Origin: an uncultured Pseudomonadota bacterium
GTDB taxonomy: Bacteria; Pseudomonadota; Gammaproteobacteria; Burkholderiales; SG8-39
Direction of reading: 5' to 3'
DNA length: 25,851 nt
Assembly (NCBI GenBank): GCA_903909415.1
Contig: CAIVVS010000082.1
Location: 1-25,851 of the forward strand
Below are positions 6,436-13,527 of the stretch, piece after piece. The position numbers and the translations under genes are program-made. The notes under the pieces are model-generated. The model ran no database searches. It worked only from the letters and a program-made list of their open reading frames with translations, and was not told where the DNA came from. Within the stretch, counting starts at the first letter, position 1, and every line of letters begins with the position of its first letter.

Positions 6436-7566
6436 TCAGGCCGGGGTGGCAGATGCGGACCGGGAGCCGGGTCCGAGCGGAACATGCCGCGCGGTGCGCA
6501 GCGCGTCGTCCGTCCACTTGGTCCCCGAGGCCGCGGCGGACAGGTTCTCGCCGCGCGTCAGGGACTGTGCATATCGCTGGGTATGGTCGGTGAGCGGGCG
6601 CTCGTCCTGTTCCCATGCGCGCAGGACCGCAGGAATGTCGGCCTGTCCATCGACCTGACCGTCCACATAGGCTGCGAGCGACAAGCCGTTCATCATCGCG
6701 CACCCCGCGCCTTGCCCCAGCGCCGGCGTCATGCCGTGGGCCGCGTCGCCGATCATCGCCACCGATCCCTTGGTCCACGAATGCAGTTCGATGGTCTCGT
6801 ACAGGTCCCAGCGGCCCTCGCTGCCGATGCGGTCGTACAGCGTCCGCAGGTGCGGAAAGTCCTCGCCCCACATATCCACGTCGAAGGGCAGCTTCTGGCC
6901 GGCCAGGTCATCGGCCGGCAAGGTGAAGCACAAGTAAAGGTTCTCCGCATCGCAGGGCACGTACAGCGTGCGGCGCTCGCCGCTCGACTGGTAGGTGCAG
7001 ATCTCGTCGCCATCGTCAGGCAGGCGGGGGATCAGCAGGCGGATCGCACCCCAGGCCTCGGTGGTGCGGGACTTGAGCAGGCCCAGCGAATCGCGCACCC
7101 GGGAGTTCACGCCATCCGCGCCCACGACCAGGTCTGCCTTGAAGGTCTGGCCGTCCTCGGTGCGTATCGTCCCGTCCGGCGTCGCCGCCACGACATGGGA
7201 GTTCACCCGGGTGGCCACGCCCGCGTGGCGGGCCGCGTTCAGCAGCGCCGTGTACAGCTTCTGCCGGGTCAGGGTGAACATGCGCGTGCCCTGGGCGGGC
7301 CCGAACACCTCCTTGCCGACGACCTGGTTGTTCCGGTCGCGCACCCAATACACCGGCGCCTCGTGCGAACCGCGCACCGCGTCCTCGTAGGCGCCCACCT
7401 GCTGCAGCACGCGCAGGCCGTTCTCCCAGATGAAGATGCCGGCGCCGAAGGCACGCAGCTCGGCTGCCCGCTCATGCAGGCGCACCTGCCAGCCGCGCTG
7501 GGCAAGGGCGGTCGCCGCAACCAGACCGGCAAACCCGGCCCCGACGATCTCAGCCGTGCGCGCCAT
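6436..7566 (-). CDS. FAD-dependent aromatic-ring monooxygenase (class A flavoprotein)
   Basis: The 376-aa protein shows the three fingerprints of NAD(P)H-dependent aromatic hydroxylases: GAGFAG at 9-14 for FAD, VVGADGVNSRVR with the DG pair at 151-152, and MIGDAAHGMTPALGQGAG with the GD pair at 273-274. This class hydroxylates phenolic or N-heteroaromatic carboxylates (salicylate, hydroxybenzoate and hydroxynicotinate hydroxylases). It follows the dioxygenase gene with only three bases between, so the two are surely co-transcribed. The expected job is to prepare a dihydroxy-aromatic for ring cleavage. The short alanine- and serine-rich tail is not informative. Substrate unknown. Confidence 0.92.
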   Translation of the reverse strand: MARTAEIVGAGFAGLVAATALAQRGWQVRLHERAAELRAFGAGIFIWENGLRVLQQVGAYEDAVRGSHEAPVYWVRDRNNQVVGKEVFGPAQGTRMFTLTRQKLYTALLNAARHAGVATRVNSHVVAATPDGTIRTEDGQTFKADLVVGADGVNSRVRDSLGLLKSRTTEAWGAIRLLIPRLPDDGDEICTYQSSGERRTLYVPCDAENLYLCFTLPADDLAGQKLPFDVDMWGEDFPHLRTLYDRIGSEGRWDLYETIELHSWTKGSVAMIGDAAHGMTPALGQGAGCAMMNGLSLAAYVDGQVDGQADIPAVLRAWEQDERPLTDHTQRYAQSLTRGENLSAAASGTKWTDDALRTARHVPLGPGSRSASATPA

Positions 7567-7569
7567 CGC

Positions 7570-8577
7570 TCAGACCTGGAACGCGAGCTCGCGTCCGCGC
7601 GGCAAGGAGCCGGGCTCCAGCGGCGCGGGCTTGCGTGCATAGAACTCCAGCAGCGAGCCGTCGGGGTCGCGGATGTAGAAACTGTCCTTGTGCGCGGTCT
7701 CGACGGTGCGCTCCACCTTGATGCCCTTGGCGGGCAGGGCGGCGAGGCTCGCATCCAGTTCGTCGTGGCTGGGCAACTGGAAGGACACATGGTGCAGGCG
7801 CTTGCCCTCGGGCTGGTCCACCGTGCCGTCCTTCACCAGGGCGATCACGAAAGGGTAGCTGCCAGCGGGCGCGGAGTAGGTGGCAAGCCCGGCGTCCTCG
7901 TCGGCCATGGTCTCGAGCAGCCCGACCCCATTGCGGAAGAAGGCACGCATGGCGGTGAAGTCACGCGCCATCAGGAAGGCGTGCGTGATGCGCACCGGAT
8001 GGATGGGCGCCTCGGCGACGCGGCGGATCTCCGGGTCGGCGTGGTAGCGCGCGTCCATGGAGGGCGTGTGCACGCCGGGAACCCACTGTCCGCTCACGCG
8101 GGTCTCGGTGTTGTACAGGTGGCGCCAGTCCTTGGAGACGTCGGCGTAGAACTCGTGGATGTTGCCGTCCGGGTCGTAGGTGTACACGCTGTGGGAGGAC
8201 AGGTGGCGCACCGTGCGGTGGATCTTCCAGCCGGCGGCAACCGCACGTTCGTAGGCCTTGGCCAGGGCGAACTCGCTCTCCATCTCCCAGCCCAGGTGGT
8301 TCAGCCCGGGCTGCACGCCCTGGCCCTCGGCGAGGATCTTGTGCCCGCCTTCGCCGGTGAGCGCCTTGCCGGTGGCCTGGATCATGCCGATGTCGTGGTG
8401 CGTGTTGCCGTTGGAGACGAAGCCCGCCTTGATCGAGGGCTGCTGCAGCACGATCTCCAGCCCGCATACCTGGTTGTAGAAGGCGACGGAGCGGTTCACG
8501 TCGCCGACGAAGACGTTGGCATGGCCAAAGCGGCGCGGGCTCATGTGCACGGGATGGGCGAACTTGTCGATGCTCAT
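7570..8577 (-). CDS. Two-domain VOC family extradiol (catechol 2,3-dioxygenase-like) dioxygenase
   Basis: The 335-aa protein consists of two vicinal-oxygen-chelate domains, about residues 16-150 and 194-318. The C-terminal domain has the 2-His-1-carboxylate set expected for Fe(II): H199 (RITHAFL), H263 (LHHVSF) and E311 (LLEFYAR). The N-terminal domain also keeps a complete set at matching places: H19 (GHANVF), H94 (LNHLGW) and E142 (HEFYAD). In type I extradiol enzymes only one domain normally binds metal. AAGGAG lies before the ATG at 8577. Being followed by a flavin hydroxylase and a C-C hydrolase, ring cleavage of a hydroxylated aromatic is the likely role; a glyoxalase-type reaction cannot be excluded. 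Confidence 0.88.
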   Translation of the reverse strand: MSIDKFAHPVHMSPRRFGHANVFVGDVNRSVAFYNQVCGLEIVLQQPSIKAGFVSNGNTHHDIGMIQATGKALTGEGGHKILAEGQGVQPGLNHLGWEMESEFALAKAYERAVAAGWKIHRTVRHLSSHSVYTYDPDGNIHEFYADVSKDWRHLYNTETRVSGQWVPGVHTPSMDARYHADPEIRRVAEAPIHPVRITHAFLMARDFTAMRAFFRNGVGLLETMADEDAGLATYSAPAGSYPFVIALVKDGTVDQPEGKRLHHVSFQLPSHDELDASLAALPAKGIKVERTVETAHKDSFYIRDPDGSLLEFYARKPAPLEPGSLPRGRELAFQV

Positions 8578-8623
8578 GGGGAGAACTCCTTGGTGCGTGA
8601 CCCACGTTGGTGTGACGCGTGCG

Positions 8624-9598
8624 TCAGTTCAGCGTGATGTTCGCGGTCTTCACGACCTTGGTCCACATCGCGATGTCACGCTCGATCAGGCGCGAGAATT
8701 CCTCCGGGGTGGAGAACGCCGGGTCGATGCCGCCGGCGCGCAGTTTCTCCAGCACGTCCGGCGCCTGCAGTGCGCGGCCGATGGACTGGTTCAGTTTGGC
8801 GACCACCTCGCGCGGCGTGCCGGCCGGTGCCATCGCCCCGGTCCAGATGCGCACCGAGTAGCCCGGCACCAGCTCGCCGATGGCCGTCATCTCCGGCATG
8901 GAAGGCAGTTTCGCGCCGGTGCTCACCGCCAGTTCCCGGATCTTCCCGGCCCTGGACTGCGCGCCGGTGGCCGAGCGCGATGCGAACATCACCTGGATCT
9001 GCCCGCCCACCAGGTCCGCCAGCACCGCGGCATCGCTCTTGTAGGCCACGTGGGTCATCTTGGTGCCGCTCATCTGCTGGAACAGCTCGCCGATCAGGTG
9101 CGGCGAGCTGCCCACGCCGGGCGAACCGAAGTTCAGCACGGCGGGCTTGGCGCGCAGCAGATCGATGAACTCCTTGAGGCCGTTGGCCTGTACTCCGGGA
9201 TGGACCAGCAGCATCACTGGGAAGTCGATGATCTGCGCCACCGGTGCGATGTCCTTCACCGGGTCGTAGGGCAGCTTGTACAAGGCTGCATTGGTGACAT
9301 AGCTGGAGGGAATGATGGCAAAGGTCGCGCCGTCCGGGGCAGACCGCACCACGGACTCCACGCCCACCGTGCCGCCGGCACCGGGCTTGTTGTCTACGAT
9401 GAACTGGCGGCCCAGGTCCTCGGTCAGCTTGGGGGCGATCACCCGCGCGAGGATGTCGGTGCCGCCGCCCGGGCCGAAGGGGACGACCAGCCGGACGGGC
9501 TTGTCCGGCCACGGGGCGGTCTGGGCGAGGAGTGGCTGCGACAGGAGCCCGGACAGCAGGGCCAGGGGCAAACCAAGTGCGCGGCGCGAAACCTTCAT
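8624..9598 (-). CDS. Bug-family (TctC/TTT) periplasmic solute-binding protein
   Basis: The 324-aa protein has a signal peptide (KVSRRALG, a hydrophobic core, then QPLLA|Q at about 25) and the classical Bug opening WPDKPVRLVVPFGPGGGTDILAR, whose glycines and aspartate shape the ligand pocket. DNKPGAGGTVGVESVVRSAPDG and HVAYKSDAAVLADLVGGQIQVMF follow. GAGGAGGAG lies shortly before the ATG. It is 46 bases upstream of the dioxygenase and is probably in the same transcript, so it likely collects an aromatic acid or related carboxylate for this pathway. No membrane transporter subunits are present in the window. Confidence 0.93.
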   Translation of the reverse strand: MKVSRRALGLPLALLSGLLSQPLLAQTAPWPDKPVRLVVPFGPGGGTDILARVIAPKLTEDLGRQFIVDNKPGAGGTVGVESVVRSAPDGATFAIIPSSYVTNAALYKLPYDPVKDIAPVAQIIDFPVMLLVHPGVQANGLKEFIDLLRAKPAVLNFGSPGVGSSPHLIGELFQQMSGTKMTHVAYKSDAAVLADLVGGQIQVMFASRSATGAQSRAGKIRELAVSTGAKLPSMPEMTAIGELVPGYSVRIWTGAMAPAGTPREVVAKLNQSIGRALQAPDVLEKLRAGGIDPAFSTPEEFSRLIERDIAMWTKVVKTANITLN

Positions 9599-9730
9599 CG
9601 AAGCTCCTCCTCGAATGCGGTGACCAAAATGTATCCAGAGTTTCAGGATAACCCGATGCCACCGCCCGGCGAAGGGAGGAAATCCGATCTGGTGGGAATC
9701 AGCGCATGAGCAAGGCCTGGCGGTTCAGGC

Positions 9731-10918
9731 CTACAGCTTCCTCTGGAACCAAGGCACCACCACTTCCTTGAAGATCCTGCCGTCGGACCAGTCCTTGCCG
9801 CGCCCGATGTGCCCGCCCTCGGGGTTCACCCAGGCTTCCTTGGGGCTGCCGGACTTCATCAGGATGTAGAGGTCGTCTATCGGCACCTGCGTGTCGCGCT
9901 CGCCGTTGACGTTGAGCATGGGCGCCGAGCCGCGCGCCAGCACGTCCTTCATCGACATGCGCGGGCCGTAGGCCAGGAACTCCTCCAGCGTGCCGGTGCC
10001 GTAGACGCCGGCGCGCGCCGGGAACAGGTCGAACAGGTACTCGCGCGTGCCCAGGGCGCGCAGCTGCCAGTCGCGCTGGAAGTAGCCGTGCACCGGGCCC
10101 GCCCAGTTCACCACCGCGCGCAGGCGCTTGGGTTCGGCGTAGGCCATGCGCACCGCCCAGTGACCGCCCCAGGACACGCCCTGGAAGCCCATGCGCGCCG
10201 GGTCGATGTCGGTGCGCGACTGCATCGCGTCGATCACGCGGGCGTAGATGCGCTCGGCGCCCACGTCGATGCGGATCGGCGACTCGCCGGTGCCGGGCAT
10301 GTCCAGCGCCACGTAGGCCAGGCCCGCGGCCAGGTAGTCCGGGCCGTACTGCTCGACGACGAACTCCTTGTAGCTGTCCAGCCCACCCACCGACAGCACC
10401 ACCGGCGGGCGCGCCACGCCGCGCGGACGCTGCAGGTAGCCGATGATCTCCTTGCCCTCGAAGGGAATGCGCAGCACCTCGATCTGCGGGTCGGCGATGC
10501 GCGCGTAGGCGCGGAAGGCCTCGGTGGCCAGCGCATGCGCGCGCTGCTTGCCCGGCGAGTTCTGCGTCGGCCACGCGCCGAAGCCGTGGTAGCGCCAGGC
10601 GGCGAGGTAGGCCTCGCGCGCGGCTTTCACGTCACTGGACTCCAGCCGGCGGGCCGTGTCCATGTGGCGCTGGCCGTTCTGCATCCAGGACGCGGCCCAT
10701 TGCTCGCGGTCCAGCGAGTCGATGCGCCCGAGGATCTCGCGCACTTCCCTGGAATCGAAGCCGGTCATCGGATAGCGCTGCGCGTCGGCCCGCTCCTGGA
10801 CCGCCTGCTTCAGTTCCGGCCAGGTGCGCGCCGGGGCGATCTGGGCGAGGGCACTTCCGGCCGCGGGCAGCAGGAAAGAGGCAAACAGCAGGGCATTCAA
10901 GGCAGCGCGCAGGCGCAT
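9731..10918 (-). CDS. Secreted alpha/beta hydrolase (FrsA/DHPON-hydrolase-like)
   Basis: The 395-aa protein starts with a signal peptide ending near SALA|Q (25), then a helical N-terminal region up to about 140, then an alpha/beta-hydrolase core. The triad is visible as S249 in GVSWG, D342 in GERDTQVP and H370 in EGGHIGRG. A helical N-terminal extension before the core is seen in FrsA-like proteins and in 2,6-dihydroxypseudooxynicotine hydrolase, which breaks a C-C bond; here export to the periplasm would be unusual for that role. It lies between the IclR gene and the Bug protein gene, on the same strand, with GAGGAGGAG before its ATG. An esterase acting on the compound before uptake is the simplest guess. 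Confidence 0.85.
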   Translation of the reverse strand: MRLRAALNALLFASFLLPAAGSALAQIAPARTWPELKQAVQERADAQRYPMTGFDSREVREILGRIDSLDREQWAASWMQNGQRHMDTARRLESSDVKAAREAYLAAWRYHGFGAWPTQNSPGKQRAHALATEAFRAYARIADPQIEVLRIPFEGKEIIGYLQRPRGVARPPVVLSVGGLDSYKEFVVEQYGPDYLAAGLAYVALDMPGTGESPIRIDVGAERIYARVIDAMQSRTDIDPARMGFQGVSWGGHWAVRMAYAEPKRLRAVVNWAGPVHGYFQRDWQLRALGTREYLFDLFPARAGVYGTGTLEEFLAYGPRMSMKDVLARGSAPMLNVNGERDTQVPIDDLYILMKSGSPKEAWVNPEGGHIGRGKDWSDGRIFKEVVVPWFQRKL

Positions 10919-10977
10919 CGTGGCTCCTCCTCAATCGACGTCGGACGCGTCGTGGCCGCCATTATCGCCCTTGGCCG

Positions 10978-11790
10978 TCACGCGGGGCCAGTGCTCCGCC
11001 TCCGCGCGTCCTCCGCAATCGCCCGCGACGTCGCCTGCAGATCCGCGAGTTGCAGCCGCGCGATCTCGCCCACCAGCCTGAAGCGCCGCGGCCACAGCAG
11101 GTTCAGGCAGCCCAGCACGGACGCGCCTTCGCCGGGTCCGGCAAGGATGGGCACCGCAATCGCATCCAGCCCGTCATCGCCGCGCCCCAGTCGCTGCCAG
11201 CCCGACTGCTGCGGGTCGCGCACCGCGTAGCCGCGCGCGCGGGCCTGCCGGATCGCGGCCTCCAGTCGCGGTACGTCCAGCGGCCCCATCGGCCCGCGCT
11301 CGGCGGGATGGCGCCGCAGTTCCTCCACCAGCCGCTCGCGCTCCGGCGCGGGGCAGTGGGCGAGGTAGGCGCGGCCCATGGCCGTGCCCGACATCTCCAC
11401 CCTGTCCCCCAGCCGGTCGCGCGCCAGCTGCAGGCCCGACAGGCCGCGGTTGGTCTCGATGATCTCCATCTGTCGCCCGCGCCGCACCGCGAGGTCCGAG
11501 GGCCAGAGCACCTTCTCCTGCAGCCGCACCAGGTGCGGGCCGGCGGCCTCGGCGAGACGCTGGTGGCGCTGCGGCACGCGCGGCGCCCCGGATGAGCGGA
11601 AGCGGTACAGCCCGTCGCCCACCGAGCGGTTCACCATGCCGTGCGCCTGCAGCGTGGCCAGCACGCGCAGCAAACTCGGCTTGGGCAGGCCCGTGCTGCG
11701 GTGCAAATCCGCCAGCGAGAGGGCGGCCGCGTCCTGCAGTGTGCGCAGCACCATCAGCCCCCGCTCCAGCCCCCGCATCGTCTCCGCCAT
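10978..11790 (-). CDS. IclR family transcriptional regulator
   Basis: The 270-aa protein has an N-terminal winged helix (RGLERGLMVLRTLQDAAALSLADLHRSTGLPKPSLLRVLATLQAHGMVNR, about 6-55) and a C-terminal IclR ligand domain (EIIETNRG, ARGYAVRDPQQSGW, AIAVPIL, GCLNLLWP). IclR proteins are effector-responsive regulators of catabolic operons. I chose the ATG at 11790 because GGAGG stands four bases before it; an in-frame GTG at 11805 overlaps that site. The gene heads the minus-strand catabolic cluster and diverges from the sulfatase operon; the two palindromes in the shared gap are its best candidate targets. Its downstream neighbour begins 59 bases after its stop. Confidence 0.9.
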   Translation of the reverse strand: MAETMRGLERGLMVLRTLQDAAALSLADLHRSTGLPKPSLLRVLATLQAHGMVNRSVGDGLYRFRSSGAPRVPQRHQRLAEAAGPHLVRLQEKVLWPSDLAVRRGRQMEIIETNRGLSGLQLARDRLGDRVEMSGTAMGRAYLAHCPAPERERLVEELRRHPAERGPMGPLDVPRLEAAIRQARARGYAVRDPQQSGWQRLGRGDDGLDAIAVPILAGPGEGASVLGCLNLLWPRRFRLVGEIARLQLADLQATSRAIAEDARRRSTGPA

Positions 11791-11812
11791 CCCGCCTCCG
11801 TTCACAGGCGGT

Positions 11813-11831
11813 CGTTCCGCCTGCCGGAACG
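11813..11831. promoter_or_regulatory. Inverted repeat in the IclR-sulfatase gap (candidate operator)
   Basis: CGTTCCG and CGGAACG form perfect 7-bp arms with the five-base spacer CCTGC. It lies 23 bases before the IclR start codon and overlaps the -10 of the proposed IclR promoter (11829-11834). TTCC/GGAA-type dyads are common IclR-family targets. This suggests autoregulation, but binding is not shown. Confidence 0.5.
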
Positions 11832-11858
11832 GTAGGCCGCGCGCGGTTGACCTGTCAA
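11829..11858 (-). promoter_or_regulatory. Candidate promoter for IclR and the minus-strand catabolic cluster
   Basis: On the minus strand TTGACA (11858 to 11853) is a perfect -35, followed after 18 bases by TACCGT (11834 to 11829), a weak -10. The -35 is one half of the 18-bp palindrome, and the -10 is covered by the second dyad at 11813-11831, so both elements sit inside possible operators. Confidence 0.45.
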
Positions 11859-11861
11859 CCG
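11844..11861. promoter_or_regulatory. 18-bp perfect palindrome shared by two divergent promoters
   Basis: CGGTTGACCTGTCAACCG is two 8-bp arms around a CT centre. One arm contains the TTGACC -35 of the sulfatase promoter on the plus strand, the other the TTGACA -35 of the IclR promoter on the minus strand. A regulator bound here would cover both -35 boxes at once. The adjacent IclR protein is the natural candidate. Confidence 0.6.
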
Positions 11862-11875
11862 GCGGGCCTTGTAAT
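11847..11875 (+). promoter_or_regulatory. Candidate sigma70 promoter for the sulfatase operon
   Basis: TTGACC (11847-11852), a 17-base spacer and TGTAAT (11870-11875) each match five of six consensus bases. Transcription would start near 11882, leaving a short leader with GGAG at 11902-11905. This makes the far-upstream in-frame starts of the sulfatase frame unlikely. Confidence 0.6.
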
Positions 11876-11930
11876 CCCCGCTTTCCCCCGCTGTATCCAC
11901 CGGAGCCCCGCCATCGCCGCGATCAGGAAC

Positions 11931-13490
11931 GTGCTGTTCGTCATGTGCGACCAGCTGCGCGCCGACCACCTGTCCTGCTACGGCTCGCGCCAGCCCGGGC
12001 GCGAGGGCCGCCCCATCGTGGACACGCCGAACATCGACGCACTCGCGGCGCGCGGCCTGCGCTTCGACCGTGCCTTCGTGCAGTCCGGCGTGTGCGGCCC
12101 GTCGCGCATGTCGACCTACACCGGGCGCTATGCCTCCACCCACGGCTCCAGCTGGAACTTCGTGCCGCTGGCCCTGACCGAGCGCACCCTCGGCGACCAT
12201 CTCCGCGACGGCAAGGGCGCGGTGAAAGAAGCCCACCTGATCGGCAAGACCCACGTCACCGCCGACGCCGCCGGCATGCGCGCGCGCGGCATGGACCCGG
12301 CCAGCCCCGAGGGCGTGTTCGCCGCCGAGGGCGGCTTCCAGCGCATTGCGCGCCATGAGGACACCCCGGCGCTACGCCACGACTACAACGCCTGGCTGCG
12401 CGCCCAGGGCTACGACGGCGCCGACCCTTGGGCCGAACACGCTGCCTCGGGCTTGGACGAATCCGGCCAGGTGCTCACCGGCTCGCTGATGCGCAACGCC
12501 CACCTCGCCGCGCGGGTGCAGGACGCGCACTCCGAGACCGCCTATGTCTCGGACCTCGCCATCGACTTCATCCGCGACAAGGGCGATTCGCCCTGGGTGC
12601 TGCACCTGTCCTACATCAAGCCGCACTGGCCCTACATCGTCTCGGCTCCGTACCACGACCTGTATCGCAACGCCGAGCTGGAGCCGCTGCTGCCGCACGG
12701 CAAGAACCCGCATCCGGTGGAAGCCGCCTACCGGCAGGTGGACGAGGGCCAGAGCTTCGGCCGCGCGGAAGTGGCGCGCCACGTGCGGCCCGCCTACATG
12801 GGGCTGGTGAAGCAGATCGACGACCACCTCGGCCGCGTGCTGGCGGCGCTGCTCGAAGCGGGGCGGGAGCAGGACACCCTGGTGATCCTCACCTCCGACC
12901 ACGGCGACTTCCTCGGCGACCGCGGCTTCGGCGACAAGGAACTGTTCTACGACGAGATCCAGAACGTCCCGCTGATCATCGCCGACCCGCGGCCCTCGGC
13001 TGACGTCACGCGCGGGCGCTCCACCGCCGAGCTGGTGCAGGCCATCGACCTGCTGCCCACCATGCTGGAGGCGCTGGACGTCGCGCGACCCGAGCCCTGG
13101 CTGGAGGGCCAGTCCCTGCTGCCGGTGATCGCGGGCAGCGGCGCGGGCCACGACTGCGTGTTCAGCGAACTCGACTACGCCATGCGCGAGACGCGCCGCT
13201 TCCTCGGGCGCGGCACCTTCGACAACTGCCGCGGCTTCATGGCGCGCACCGCCGACTGGAAATACGTCCACTGGGATGGCTACCCGGCGCAGCTGTTCGA
13301 CCTGCGCGCCGACCCGCTGGAGCACGTGGACCTGGGCGCGAGCCCCGCGCACGCGGACCAGCGCGCGCAGATGCGCGAGCGGCTGTTCGACTGGCTGGGC
13401 CGCCTCAAGCGCCGGCCCACGGTGGACGGCCCCTTCATCGACAAGCTCTCGCTCGGCCCGCCGCCCGGGATTTTCATAGGCAAGTGGTAG
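11931..13490 (+). CDS. Formylglycine-dependent sulfatase (alkaline phosphatase superfamily)
   Basis: At about 519 aa, this type I sulfatase opens with VLFVMCDQLRADHLSCYG (metal aspartate D7) and carries CGPSR (55-59) followed by TGR, the C-x-P-S-R motif whose cysteine is oxidised to formylglycine. TSDHGDFLGDRG (metal pair D323-H324) and YIKPHWPY are also typical. It would hydrolyse a sulfate (or phosphonate) ester; no signal peptide is seen, so it acts in the cytoplasm and needs a maturation enzyme encoded elsewhere. The start is unclear: no ATG precedes the first beta-strand. GTG 11931 is the first ordinary start after the promoter, but the best ribosome site (GGAG, seven bases spacing) points to an ATC at 11913. 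First gene of an operon with a MetE-like protein and a Bug receptor. Confidence 0.88.
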   Translation: MLFVMCDQLRADHLSCYGSRQPGREGRPIVDTPNIDALAARGLRFDRAFVQSGVCGPSRMSTYTGRYASTHGSSWNFVPLALTERTLGDHLRDGKGAVKEAHLIGKTHVTADAAGMRARGMDPASPEGVFAAEGGFQRIARHEDTPALRHDYNAWLRAQGYDGADPWAEHAASGLDESGQVLTGSLMRNAHLAARVQDAHSETAYVSDLAIDFIRDKGDSPWVLHLSYIKPHWPYIVSAPYHDLYRNAELEPLLPHGKNPHPVEAAYRQVDEGQSFGRAEVARHVRPAYMGLVKQIDDHLGRVLAALLEAGREQDTLVILTSDHGDFLGDRGFGDKELFYDEIQNVPLIIADPRPSADVTRGRSTAELVQAIDLLPTMLEALDVARPEPWLEGQSLLPVIAGSGAGHDCVFSELDYAMRETRRFLGRGTFDNCRGFMARTADWKYVHWDGYPAQLFDLRADPLEHVDLGASPAHADQRAQMRERLFDWLGRLKRRPTVDGPFIDKLSLGPPPGIFIGKW

Positions 13491-13527
13491 GCCCTATCTG
13501 ACACCGCACCACCCACAAGGACACACC

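Noticed and set aside
6187..8637. An 816-codon open frame on the plus strand
   Set aside because: It runs antisense through the hydrolase, monooxygenase and dioxygenase genes, whose own frames have complete catalytic motifs. Its composition is typical of antisense GC-rich sequence.
9809..11230. A 473-codon open frame on the plus strand over the secreted hydrolase and IclR genes
   Set aside because: No recognisable domain; the opposite-strand genes carry clear motifs and strong ribosome sites.
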